Shown here: piece by piece, positions 12,337 to 21,967 of the stretch
How positions within the stretch are numbered: position 1 is the stretch's first letter
How the letters are laid out: each line of letters starts with the position of its first letter
Assembly (NCBI GenBank): GCA_963971535.1
Contig: OZ020588.1
Span: forward strand, 124,495,008 to 124,559,007
Origin: Notolepis coatsorum
Taxonomy: Eukaryota > Chordata > Actinopteri > Aulopiformes > Paralepididae
DNA length: 64,000 bases
Direction: 5' to 3'
The notes under the pieces: generated by a model
Seen by the model: the letters and a program-made list of their open reading frames with translations, nothing else
Told to the model about the DNA's origin: nothing
Databases searched by the model: none
Program-made: the position numbers and the translations under genes

Positions 12337-12342
<6 letters not shown>
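12227..12342 (+). mobile_element. tRNA-derived SINE fragment
   Basis: The A box is TGGCTCAGAGGTAGAGCAGG and the B box GGTTTGAATCCCAG, about 50 bases apart, followed by the fish SINE body CTTTGGGCAAGACACTGAA. It breaks into a CA tract. It resembles the better-preserved SINE at 20259-20600. Confidence 0.78.

Positions 12343-12417
<75 letters not shown>
12343..12417 (+). repeat. (CA)n microsatellite
   Basis: A pure CA run directly after the SINE fragment. Confidence 0.98.
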
Positions 12418-12419
<2 letters not shown>

Positions 12420-12446
12420 AATATCCCATAAACAATCCCATAAATA

Positions 12447-12449
<3 letters not shown>

Positions 12450-12531
<82 letters not shown>

Positions 12532-12536
12532 GTTTC
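12450..12536 (+). repeat. (CT)n microsatellite
   Basis: A CT run with a few TGTCTTT interruptions near its end. Confidence 0.97.
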
Positions 12537-12875
12537 TCATTTAATCATTTATCCACCATATTCAAATGCACCTGTCTAGTTGTTCAACAATAGTATGACT
12601 AGATCATTGTGTCACACTCCCAGGTCAGGTCAGACCTGGGAGAGAGAACGCCACAGCACTTCCAGGTCAGACCAGACCTGGGAGAGAGAACACTACAGAT
12701 ATGATGTGAACATTGGTCCCCTACCTGCTGACATTGGTCCCCTACCTCCTGAAATTGGTGCCCTACCTCCCTCTAGTGGCCAGACTAGAGGGAGGTACAG
12801 GCGGCAATCTTGTTTTGGTTCCAAGTTATTGAATTAGTGTCCCTGTTTGTGTGTGATGTCGTCTCCCTGTCTGGT
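12537..12875. other. Anonymous interval with short local repeats
   Basis: Bases 12610-12690 contain two copies of a ~45-bp unit with CAGACCTGGGAGAGAGAAC. Bases 12700-12800 contain repeated CATTGGTCCCCTACCTCC and an inverted CCTCCCTCTAGTGG / CTAGAGGGAGG pair. No gene is seen. Confidence 0.6.
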
Positions 12876-13284
12876 TGTTATGTGTGATTATGTCTTCTGT
12901 GTTTTGGTTAGGTTTTCATAGTGTGTTCATTTTGGTATTCTAGGTTTGCCAGGCTGCAACCAGGTGTTGCTCGTCACAATTAGTCAGTGTATTTAAGTGT
13001 GGATTTGTCATCACCTCCCCGTGGCTTCATTGTCTCATGTACCCTCCTTGCTACCCTCACTCTTCCTCCAAGTCCTCAGTGTTCCCCTGCCCGCCGTGTG
13101 TCCTGTCGTCTTCCTTGCTTTGTTGTTTTGTATGGAGAAGTGTTTTGTAAGTAGTTCTAGTGTTTTGTTTGTATTGCTTTGGATCTCAAGTAAACATCCA
13201 TTTCTCAAGCTTCGCTCCTCGTCTCTTCCTCCGTTCCCTCTCTGCAATTGCGTTTTCACCCTCACAGCATGTCTAAGCGTAACA
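12876..13284 (+). mobile_element. Probable solo LTR (gypsy-like)
   Basis: A 409-bp segment bounded by TGTTA and TAACA, a perfect 5-bp inverted end pair. It contains a TATA-like GTATTTAAGTG near 12990 and CTCTGCAATTGCG shortly before its end, both features I remember from fish Ty3/gypsy LTRs. The flanks (CTGGT and CATTG) do not match as a 5-bp target duplication, so the boundaries or the solo status are uncertain. Confidence 0.45.
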
Positions 13285-13875
13285 CATTGTTCATAGTTGT
13301 ATTCCACTCATCAGATCACAAGGTCCAAGGTCACTTTTATCAGGTTGCCAGACGTAAACAGGAACTGTTTCATAATACGTGAACTAAAGAGATCAGGGCC
13401 CTGTTTCTTGTACGTGGTTCAACTAAGTCGATCAAGATGTCATTATCCAGCTTCAGTTAACCCGATGTTTGAAGCCGGGATTTTCCTGTTCCAAGAAGGT
13501 GGATTCAGTCTCGTTAACTCAAGCCAGACTTGATTCTCAGGATCAGTGCGCGCGCCCGCCTCAGCTGAGAAGACAGCAGGTGTCGATCGCAGAAATCCTG
13601 ATTCTCTAGCGGCATTGATTGATTAATTGATTTAAAACTTTATTAACATATTGCAGTACGGCTCAATCGCCTCGCCGACAAGTTAAATGCGTTATCTATA
13701 GGCTAATTTTAAGTCCCTCATTACCTCAATCAATCAGATTATATTTCTTTAAACTTGCCTGCTGGATTGAATAATCAAATGAGATCTTGCTAGCGAAAAT
13801 AATTAGTTAACTGTTATACAGAATTACGATACGGCTCTCTTATCCATTGATTGATGTATAGTCAATCTTTAACTT

Positions 13876-13947
13876 ATCTCCAATGTGGTCTAACGGGTTG
13901 TCCTTTTGACTTTCACACAGACGACCGGGGTTCAAGACCCTAGTCGT
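13876..13947 (+). other. tRNA-like core or hairpin inside the TIR element
   Basis: GTGGTCTAACGGG resembles an A box and GGGGTTCAAGACCC a B box. The B-box part sits in a hairpin (AGACGAC paired with GTCGTCT) rather than a normal acceptor and T-arm layout, so this is at most a decayed tRNA. Confidence 0.3.
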
Positions 13948-14105
13948 CTCCTTCTTTTTGCAATATAGGAATAATTCAATTTGGTGCACGTTGAGAGCTA
14001 TATAAAGAATGACATCATCAATGCATGTAGATTTATAATATTTTAACTTAAAACCAGGCTACTTTGGCGTATAATCATTAATATTATATTCAAAAAAATC
14101 ATATT

Positions 14106-14180
14106 GGAAAGACCGGGTTTTGAGCCCCGGTCGCTGGGCTGGCAGGCTTGAGCACTACCGCTGCACCACTGTGCCAGATG
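14106..14180 (-). other. tRNA-Gly-like core inside the TIR element
   Basis: On the minus strand CAGTGGTGCAGCGGTAGTGC gives an A box, then CTCAAGCCTGCCAG resembles the anticodon arm of tRNA-Gly(GCC). GACCGGGGCTCAAAACCCGG follows as a 7-bp T-like stem. The B box is altered (CTCAAAA in place of TTCGANT) and no 7-bp acceptor stem closes. It is a tRNA-derived relic, not a working tRNA. Confidence 0.42.
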
Positions 14181-14839
14181 GGATAAATTCATTGTTTATA
14201 CATTAATGAACGAGAGACCCGTGTTTAGAATATCCTTTGTTTTGAATGAAGTGTACATCGCACGAGCAAGCGCCACCGTCGCCACGGTATATATAACGTG
14301 CATTATTTAGGACAAAGTGAATTTAGTATCAGCATTTTGGGTCTATTTTACATTTCAAAAGCCCCCTCTGGAAGAATGGAGCACAAGAACGTAATTCAGA
14401 ATGGTATAATGCAGATCGTAGACTGTGGGAATAGTTTCAGGAAACGGGCCGTCACTTCTTTGCGGGGGCGTGGCGATGGTTCAGGCTAAGTTGAACTTGA
14501 ACTCTGCTTTCGACCAGGCTCAAACTTTTGGATATGTTGTCATGGTGATTTGGAAAATCCACGTACATGAAACCGGAAAGTCCGGCTAACCCAGTTATCC
14601 AGTTAAAGTTATCCGGCTAACTCAGTTATCCAGGTACAAGAAACAGGGCCCTAGTCTCAAACATAACACCAAAGTCAAGCAACAGAAAGTGGTAAATATA
14701 TATATTTGGAGGAAGAAAGTTAACCAAAAGCCAAAATGTGAACAACACTAGTATTTCCTTTAAGCCTTTTGTTTGGATAGAGAAGCTATACCAAGTGGGT
14801 AATTTTCTTGGCCGCCAATGAATGAATGAATGAGAATGA

Positions 14840-15140
14840 GAGCCTTATAGTTGTTCTATTCATATAGGGCACAAAGTACTTTACAATGTAGAGAGTAAAT
14901 TGCCTCCTACACCACCAATGTGTAGCACCCAACCTTGGGTGAAGCTTAGGCCTGCAGGCACAAGCACACACACATAATGGCTGAAAGACCCAGGAGACAA
15001 GGATTGTCAGGCACTTAGGAGAGGAGTGATTTATTAGCCATGATTCCCTGGGACCTGATTGGGAATTTGGCCAGGAACGTCTGTGAACTCCATATTCTTT
15101 ATAAAAGATGCCCTGGGTTCTACAGTAATATTTATTGACA
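14840..15140 (+). repeat. Common fish interspersed repeat fragment
   Basis: The order TTTACAATGTAGAGAG, CACCACCAATGTGTAGCACC, GGGAATTTGGCCAGGA, TTTATAAAAGATGCCCTGGG follows a widespread teleost repeat that I remember but cannot assign to a class. Flank 14653-14839 shows nothing. Confidence 0.5.
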
Positions 15141-16384
15141 CACGCGAGGCTAAAACATTAAGGCGTTTTACACTACACGTTGTCCATTCACCACTGTTTT
15201 TGTAATTTATTTAAATGGACATACTATGCTACATGTTCTCAACAGTGCTGAGAGTTGAACAGCTGAGCTGAGCACAAGAAGTTGACAATTATTTAAACTT
15301 TTAGGAAAAGAGTGCAGCACTTCTGATGGGTCCTCAATAGTAGCCTAGCAACAACTGCAGCCATGACCAGTGGTCAGAAGTGCTTCCCACAAGCATTGCC
15401 AGCTGAAAGAATATGTTTCCTGGACACAATGCCTAAGGATTTTTATTGGATTCAACAGCAAACAGCTGGACCATATAGTTGGCTGTGTACACAAGGCATC
15501 TCTGTTATGGTCATCCAACCCCAACGCTATGTCCACTCCAACACTACAAACATGGCTGCCAAAAAACACAAGATTGTGTCTGTTTATCCACAGTAGCATA
15601 TGTTTTAGCAACGACTATCACAGCTGGCTTCCAACAGTGGTGGGGTTTTAAAACTATCAGCGATTTGTTAACACTTGTCAAGGGAGATTGTAATGGACAT
15701 AATGTACAGTATTATTCCTGGGTTTATGACTTGCAAGGCCTTTGTACTTCACTTCACTAAAACACAGTGTGCCGTCGTCTTTCAGTACCCTCAAATGATC
15801 ACCAGTGTGATTTAAAAGTATTACTTCACTTTGGTAGAACATGTTGTTTTTTTAACATATAATCTATATGAGTTCAGCAGCATTCAGTATCCAACACAAA
15901 CAGCCATGGAAATCCTGGGCATCCATCCAAAGTAAATCCATGACCTAGACCTGAAAGGAACCTGAGATGTTCCTGATGTCCTTGGTTTTACTGCAATGCT
16001 AATGTTTCATGAACCCCTGACTGAGACAAATGCTGCAAATACATATTTGCAGGAAGGGAAGCGGAGAACAGAAAGCAGAGAGATGCAACAAGGACACAAG
16101 GAAGGAAGCAAGTATATGTTTATTTATAGAAGACCTTTACATGCTTCACAAAATACAAATACAAACAACGAGAGCAGCTGCACAATAGCACATACACACT
16201 TTACAAAAATAGGTAAACCTAACAGTCAAATTGAAAGTTCCAGCATCTAGGGTCAGTGACTGCAAAAGCACTTTGATTGTAGTGTTTGACCTAAATGAAC
16301 CACCAAGAGGCCTTGTTCAGAAGATCTGAGAAACCCTGCAGGAGTTTAGGGCACAGTCTAGCTCAGTATAGACAGTTTCATTGG
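15141..16384. other. Anonymous interval, no recognised gene
   Basis: The longest frames (15363-15596 plus, 15345-15611 minus) overlap on opposite strands, match nothing I know and show no splice context. I see no repeats or terminal structures. Confidence 0.5.
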
Positions 16385-16685
16385 AATTCTGTTCTGCTTC
16401 ATGTCTTACATACTTTGTCATTTTATTTGGTTGTTGTATTTGTTTGATGTGTATTTCAATGAATTCCCTTACCTCTGTGATGTATGTATCGTATGTGTTC
16501 AATAGTCTCATCTGGAGGATTGATCTTTTTGGTTTATTTAATTTGTCCTTTTTTGTCCCCTTTTTCCTGTTACCCTTCGAGAGCCCCTTTTGTTCTCTCG
16601 CCAGGCCGTCATTGTAAATAAGAATTTGTTCTTAATTGACCTGCCTGGTTAAATAAATGTTCAATAAAAATGAAATAAATAAAAG
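16385..16685 (+). mobile_element. LINE 3' UTR tail
   Basis: It ends in AATAAGAATTTGTTCTTAAT, TGACCTGCCTGGTTAAATAA and ATGAAATAAATAAAAG, the 3' tail of a very common fish LINE family. The upstream 200 bases are 3' UTR-like; no ORF2 is retained. A second copy of the same tail lies on the minus strand at about 17548-17605. Confidence 0.65.
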
Positions 16686-16904
16686 TATACAAAACACTGC
16701 AAAAGGAAATAAAATTGGGTCTATATAGAAAGACATTTTGAAACCGTCTGTACTCATCATGACAGTGATGACTCATGAGTAATCAGAAGGATGGATATAA
16801 TCAGAAGACTTGTAAGAAATCAGAGGGATGGATGGTTGGATGGATGAATGAATGGAAGAAACATGAAATAACAAATTTAAGAAGGAAGGATATAAAGTAA
16901 GCAG

Positions 16905-17128
<224 letters not shown>

Positions 17129-17443
17129 AATGACCTCTCTATCTCTCTCTCTTTGTGACTTGACCTATGTTGATCATGGAGTAACTCAGGAGTCTCTATC
17201 TCTGGTGATCATTGAGTAACTCAGTGTCTGTGCAGGGAGTCTCTCTCTGTTTGAATGTTTCTACTGTTTTGCCTATTTGCCCATCTGTCTTTCAGTCTCT
17301 CTTGCCCTCCTGCACCATTTTCTACCTCATTCCTCTCTCTCTTATCTCTTTGTTTATAGTCTGTCTCTCCCTCCATCTTTCTCTATTTCTCTCTTTATGT
17401 CTTTCTTTTCAGTCTCTCTCTCACTCCCTTGACCTTCTCTCGC

Positions 17444-17786
17444 TAGGGAGATGTCCGATATTATCGGCCGATATTGGCATTTAAATGTGATATCGGAAAT
17501 TAGTGGTATCGGTTTTCAAAAAAACTAAAATTATATAATTTTTTTTTAAAATGACATTTATTTAACCTTTATTTACCCAGGCAAGCAAGTAAGAACACAT
17601 TCTGAATATTTTTATTGTCAAAAGTATGCATAATGTTGTGTTAATTCCATGACAAGAGATGTTAATTACCTGAAATGATTCCGTTTTTTGGGGGGGGAAA
17701 CCCTGCATATATCGGTATCGGAAATGAAGAGTTGGACAATATCGGTATATCGGTATCGGTAAAAAAGCCAATATCGAGCATCCCTA
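17444..17786. mobile_element. hAT-like MITE with a LINE tail inside
   Basis: The ends are TAGGGAGATGTCCGATATTA on the left and, inverted, TAGGGATGCTCGATATTGGC on the right, followed inside by repeated ATATCGGTATCGG. This terminal pattern is typical of short fish hAT derivatives. A minus-strand LINE tail (17548-17605) sits within it. I could not find a matching 8-bp target duplication. Confidence 0.6.
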
Positions 17787-18274
17787 GTTTTTTCCCCTCT
17801 CTCCCTCTATCTAATCAGTGTGTTTGGTGATAACTGCAGCCATGAGTCTACTCTGTACATGATAATCTCACTGAGACTCACTGAGTCACTGGGAACCACA
17901 GAACAGTTGCGGAGGAAGTGCTGCCAAAGCCAAGAATTAGGATATAGAGGATGTGTGTGTGTGTGTCTTGGCACGCGTTTTGAGTAGCAGTCCTCCATGA
18001 ATTCGGATACTGAGATTGTGTGTAAGTGTGTTTGCATGCATGTGTATGTGTCCATACCTACTTGTGTGTGGTTCTTTGCGCATGTGCAAACTGTGTGTGA
18101 CTGTGTGTGTGTGTGTGTGTGTGTGTTTTGCATTGCATACATGTGTATGCGTGCAAACCTACTTGTGTGTGTCTGTGTGAGCATGTGTGTGAATGTCTGC
18201 ATGGCCACACGTCTGTGTGTTTGTATGTATAGGCGTTTTCGGATAGCAGGGACTTATTCACAGTTCAGGAACTG
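17787..18274. other. Anonymous interval with degenerate GT repeats
   Basis: Imperfect GTGTGT and TGTGTGCATG units occupy 17950-18230. Small frames on both strands are repeat read-through. Confidence 0.6.
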
Positions 18275-19642
18275 TTAACCCATTCCCTGCCACCACTTTG
18301 ATCATCTTATACCAGCGGTTCCCAAACTTTTTTGGCCGTGCACCCCCTGTCACCTCCCGACCTAGCTGACGCACCCCCCAATGGGTTTCTGTTAAAAAAA
18401 ATTGTTGCTGGTCTCCGTGCACAGATTTTATTTTTATTTTATCTCTTCCAACGGCGACTATTGATAGGGAATTTCTTTATTTAATTAAAATGTTCACGAC
18501 AACATGGATGCATGTACTCTTCCAGCATGTTTAATATCCATAATACTAAAGGTTTGACTAAGATTTTTGTGAAATTTTATTGTCATTTTTGTATTTTTTT
18601 TATACCACCATTAGCCTTTTCATGTCACGCACCACCTAGAGGGCGCTCACGCACCACAAGGGGTGCGCGCACCACAGTTTGGGAACCACTGTCTTATACC
18701 ATTATCTGCCAGTACTGTAAGTCTATGGAGATGTTCACCTTCTTTGCAGGGCTATACCTTTTTAAATTGTATTGCTAAATTGACATTACTATGGCCCATT
18801 CAACATCGATTATCTATCGTTCAGGATGTAGGAACGTTTTACTTTTTCATTCACACATTCATACGAAAATACCGTCTAGAGTATAAATATGTTTTTATCG
18901 TTTTCTGCAGTATTTCCTAGAACGTGAGATATAGACATAAATGTATATATTAGAATCTAATAATTAGATTATCAAATGCCGTTTGATACCGATGCATGCT
19001 ATATTAAAAATTTCAACTGTACATGGTCCTAAAGGTTATGCCTGATCATGCGCGGGTGAACGGAGGGGGGGGGGGGGTAGTTTATAATTCCGTGACCGAC
19101 GTTAAATGATTTATGTAGTATGGTAGTATGGGTGATATATTGATCAGAGCAGTTTGTATCGAAAATGATAAACAAAAATGCTGAAACTCACGTCAGTCTC
19201 CTCGTACCGTTGGGCGATGAGAGTGGAGCAAACAGATCCCAGTTATGTGGTGGGGAACGAGGCGATCCATTTCCGGTTTGTATATTACTAATACACGCCC
19301 AAATCATGTAGATTATTGAGTTATGGCAAAGATCCATATCCACGGTGTGTGTATTGAGTCCTGCGATGATAAACGAGTGGCCGGACGGAATAGGGAGACG
19401 CACCGGGATCACAAGAGATCCACTTCCGGTTGCAACTCGCCGATCAGCCACCAGGTGGCAGTATTGAAGCGTTGCAGAGTTGTGCTGGCTCACACAGCAT
19501 CCGACAAGGCTCCATGAGTGAAATATGAATACCATGGCGAAAATATGAAATTATGATCAGAATCACGTCGTACGCTGTTATTGGCAGAATTCGCATGAAC
19601 TTGAAACCCGTCGTATGACGTTATTGGCGGAGAAAGGGTTAA
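18275..19642 (+). mobile_element. TTAA-flanked piggyBac-like MITE, copy 3 (carries a nested hAT MITE)
   Basis: TTAA at 18275-18278 and 19639-19642 bound the element. Inverted ends are TTAACCCATTCCCTGCCACC and, reversed, TTAACCCTTTCTCCGCCAA. With the nested insertion removed its length is about 981 bp, close to the 966 bp of copy 1. The right part has two subterminal copies of GTTATTGGC preceded by CGTCGTA. The left breakpoint of the large tandem duplication falls inside it, at 19488. Confidence 0.8.
18313..18691 (+). mobile_element. hAT MITE nested in the TTAA element, with 8-bp TSD
   Basis: This 379-bp element starts CAGCGGTTCCCAAAC and ends GTTTGGGAACCACTG. It is flanked by a perfect 8-bp duplication TCTTATAC (18305-18312 and 18692-18699). 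Ends and duplication length are diagnostic of the hAT superfamily. It carries no transposase. Confidence 0.93.
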
Positions 19643-20047
19643 TGGAAGCACCTCCTTTTTGTTGTGTTCACACTGCAGTAGTAGTTCTTTAGTTCCTAAA
19701 TCCCATTTTTCTGGGATTTTTTTTTAGCTCCCAGCCAATCATGAGTAACGCAAATGTACGGTTATTGGTCCAGACGTCAAGTTCAGGGTCTCAGACACAA
19801 GTGTGCTGAGCTGTGCTCTGCTGCTTGGGGCTGGAAATACAGAGACAGAGACTCAAAAACCTTGTAGAAATAATAATAATAATAATAAATCTAGTTGAAA
19901 TAATAATTTGCAGTAGTAGAAAATCCCAGCGAATCTGTTATTGTGCTGTAAGAACAGTCTCAGATTTGTAGGTTAAGTATTTCAAGTCTGCTATTGGCCA
20001 TTCTAGCACTAGTGTGATCTATGCACCACCCAGCCACTCGCCTCGGC
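19643..20047. other. Gene-free start of the duplicated unit
   Basis: Contains a small inverted motif (TCCCATTTTTCTGGGA) near 19708, a CCAATCAT site near 19735, and a short AAT run at 19870-19888. No gene is visible. It is repeated at 29764-30168. Confidence 0.55.
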
Positions 20048-20165
20048 TCTCCAGGAGCGCCGGCTCGTGCGTTCCTATTGGCTCGTGTTACTTCAGCGTT
20101 CCTATTGGCTCGTGTTATTTCTGCGTTCCTATTGGCTCGTGTTACTTCAGCGTTCCTATTGGCGG
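20048..20165 (+). repeat. 27-bp tandem repeat with ATTGG (CCAAT) boxes
   Basis: Four to five units of about 27 bp, each containing GTTCCTATTGGCTCGTGTTA or a variant. ATTGG is the reverse of the CCAAT box bound by NF-Y, so the array presents evenly spaced sites. Short frames reading ANRNAEVTR are translations of the repeat. The array is identical at 30169-30286. Confidence 0.8.
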
Positions 20166-20258
20166 TGCGGATGCAAACAGAGCAAAAGCCCTGCAGGTAT
20201 GTAGTTCTCAAGGGAGCTCCTGCAGCAGGTAATAATAATAATAATAATAATAATGGAT

Positions 20259-20600
20259 TGGATTTATATAGCTCTCTTCATGACACCCCAGTGACCCCAG
20301 AGCGCTTACAGAGTCCATTATTCGTTCATACACAGTCATACCGGTGGTGGTAAGCTACAATTGCAGCCAGAGCTGCCCTGAGACAGACTCACAGAAGCGT
20401 GGCGAATAATCATCGCCTACGGCCCCTCCGACCACCACCAACATTCAATCACATGCATACACATTCATACGAGGCAAGTAGGTTAAGTGTCTTGCTCAAG
20501 GACACAACGGCAGTGGGATGGACATGGGCTTGAGCGGGATTCGAACCACCAACCCTTCGATCATTGGATGACCCGCTCTACCCCTGAGCCACGCCGCCCC
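20259..20600 (-). mobile_element. tRNA-derived SINE, copy in duplication unit 1
   Basis: On the minus strand it opens with a tRNA-like head: A box TGGCTCAGGGGTAGAGCGGG near 20571-20590 and B box GGTTCGAATCCC at 20535-20546. The body TGTCCTTGAGCAAGACACTT follows. It ends at 20259 next to ATT repeats, which are likely its tail. Head and body are of the fish SINE type. Confidence 0.85.
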
Positions 20601-20602
20601 AC

Positions 20603-20760
<158 letters not shown>

Positions 20761-20859
20761 TGGATTTAGAGACAGAAGTGCCTTTCTCAGACTCAATGAC
20801 ACTTTACAAAGAGAGAGAAGCTATATAAAAGAAAGGGTAAAAATATGAATAAATAATTA

Positions 20860-20980
20860 AGCATTACATCATGCGCAGGAGTGGGTTGTGACAATTAGAC
20901 CATGCCTAGGGGTTGTCGTTAGACCCCCCTAGGCATGGTCTAATTGTCACAACCCCCGACTACAAGCGGTGTAATGCTTT
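20860..20980. repeat. Long perfect hairpin (30-bp stem)
   Basis: Arms 20883-20912 and 20926-20955 are perfectly complementary over 30 bp, around a 13-base loop. Outside them AAGCATTACA (20862 on) and TGTAATGCTT (about 20970) extend the pairing after internal bulges. It is identical in copy 2 at 31075-31147. It may be a small foldback MITE or a pre-miRNA-like hairpin; no evidence of expression can be seen. Confidence 0.9.
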
Positions 20981-21049
20981 TATACAACTGGCACATTCAT
21001 CCAACATTATTGCTATACAATAAACACACATTAATTGAAGATTTATTGA

Positions 21050-21215
21050 AAAAACTATCCGCCAGAAACTAACACATCCAACTGTCTCTCAACTAGGCAT
21101 CCAACAAACTAAGACATCCAACTGTCTTTCAACTAGGCATCCAATAAACTAAGACATCCAACTGTCTTTCACCTAGACATCCAACAAACTAACACATCCA
21201 ACATTTCTTTAGTTT
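21050..21215 (+). repeat. Tandem repeat of about 55 bp
   Basis: Three imperfect units built from ACTAAGACATCCAACTGTCT and CAACTAGGCATCCAA. They recur in copy 2 at 31250-31400. Confidence 0.85.
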
Positions 21216-21349
21216 TTAACCTACTTTCTATAGAACTTCATTCTTAGATGCTTCTATAGAAAGTATAAAACAGATTAAAAAAGTTTTCTTTGTATAGGGG
21301 GGGGGGGGGGGGGGGGGGGTTCTTTGCCCTATAAGATATATATATATTT

Positions 21350-21658
21350 TTTTTTCTATAGAGGCAGCTGGGAAGTGCGCTGTTTTAAGTGAGCGTGGGT
21401 TATTGAATTGATTGATTGCTAATTTTATTACTGTCCGCCTTGTTTCCAACTGGTTAAGTTTAAGCCCTCTTTCGAAGTTGGTTAATGTTGGGGGTTTGGA
21501 ACCAGGGCTGGTGGTCTATCGCCCTGCTCTAAAGACAAACTCTAACCTTAACCAACTTCGAAAGAGGGCCTAAACTTAACCAGTTGGAAACCAGGCGGAC
21601 AGTAATAAAATTAGCTGTTTCCAACAGGTTAAGTTTAGGCCCTCTTTCGAAGTTGGTT
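21350..21658. repeat. Foldback array, left part (copy 1)
   Basis: An outer arm from 21355 (CTATAGAGGCAGCTGGG) is followed by a 174-bp unit (21441-21615) and the start of a second. Each unit folds on itself: TTTCCAACTGGTTAAGTTTA pairs with its reverse complement about 110 bases on, through arms near 54 bp. DIRS-like element B interrupts the second unit after GTT at 21656-21658. Confidence 0.85.
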
Positions 21659-21677
21659 CTGTATCGTTAGTGGCTTA

Positions 21678-21842
21678 GCTTGGCATCACCTACTGCACTA
21701 TCTCGCGTACGTGCACGCGTACTGAATAAACCACAAATGTACCTCTAATACCAGTATTAGTCTGACCACACCCCTCATCAGCTTACCTTCATAAGCAGGT
21801 GTGTGGTCACCTGCTCTCCTCCTTCTCGCTTTCACCACAAGG
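21678..21842. repeat. Left inverted terminal repeat of DIRS-like element B
   Basis: It starts GCTTGGCATCACCTACTGCA and runs to CTTTCACCACAAGG. It pairs with 26743-26910 with only a few differences, for example GTGCACGCGTAC against GTGCATGCGTAC. Confidence 0.92.
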
Positions 21843-21967
21843 AAGTGCCTCGGTAGTACCCCACTTGACGTGTCGTTGATAGTTGAAAAGAGTTGTGACT
21901 AGGTTTACATTGTGCCTAACCTTTTTCTTCTCTCACTTGTTTATATAAGAAAAAGGTTTGGGTCATA

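Larger units (their letters stand above)
13395..14652. mobile_element. 1.26-kb TIR element, class uncertain
   Basis: The ends are near-perfect inverted repeats starting AGGGCCCTGTTTCTTGTAC. The right side adds subterminal copies of a CCGGCTAACYCAGTTATCCAG-like motif. No transposase frame is present and no convincing target duplication flanks it. It carries two tRNA-like cores, listed separately. This is a non-autonomous DNA transposon of unassigned class. Confidence 0.65.

Noticed and set aside
15345..15611. Possible small gene (77-93 residues) on either strand
   Set aside because: Overlapping frames on both strands, no domain, no splice or promoter context, nothing recognised.
20048..20165. 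CRISPR-like regular repeats
   Set aside because: Units are contiguous without unique spacers, and the setting is a vertebrate genome.
20535..20600. Functional tRNA gene
   Set aside because: A and B boxes are present, but the sequence runs into a SINE body and lacks a closed acceptor stem.
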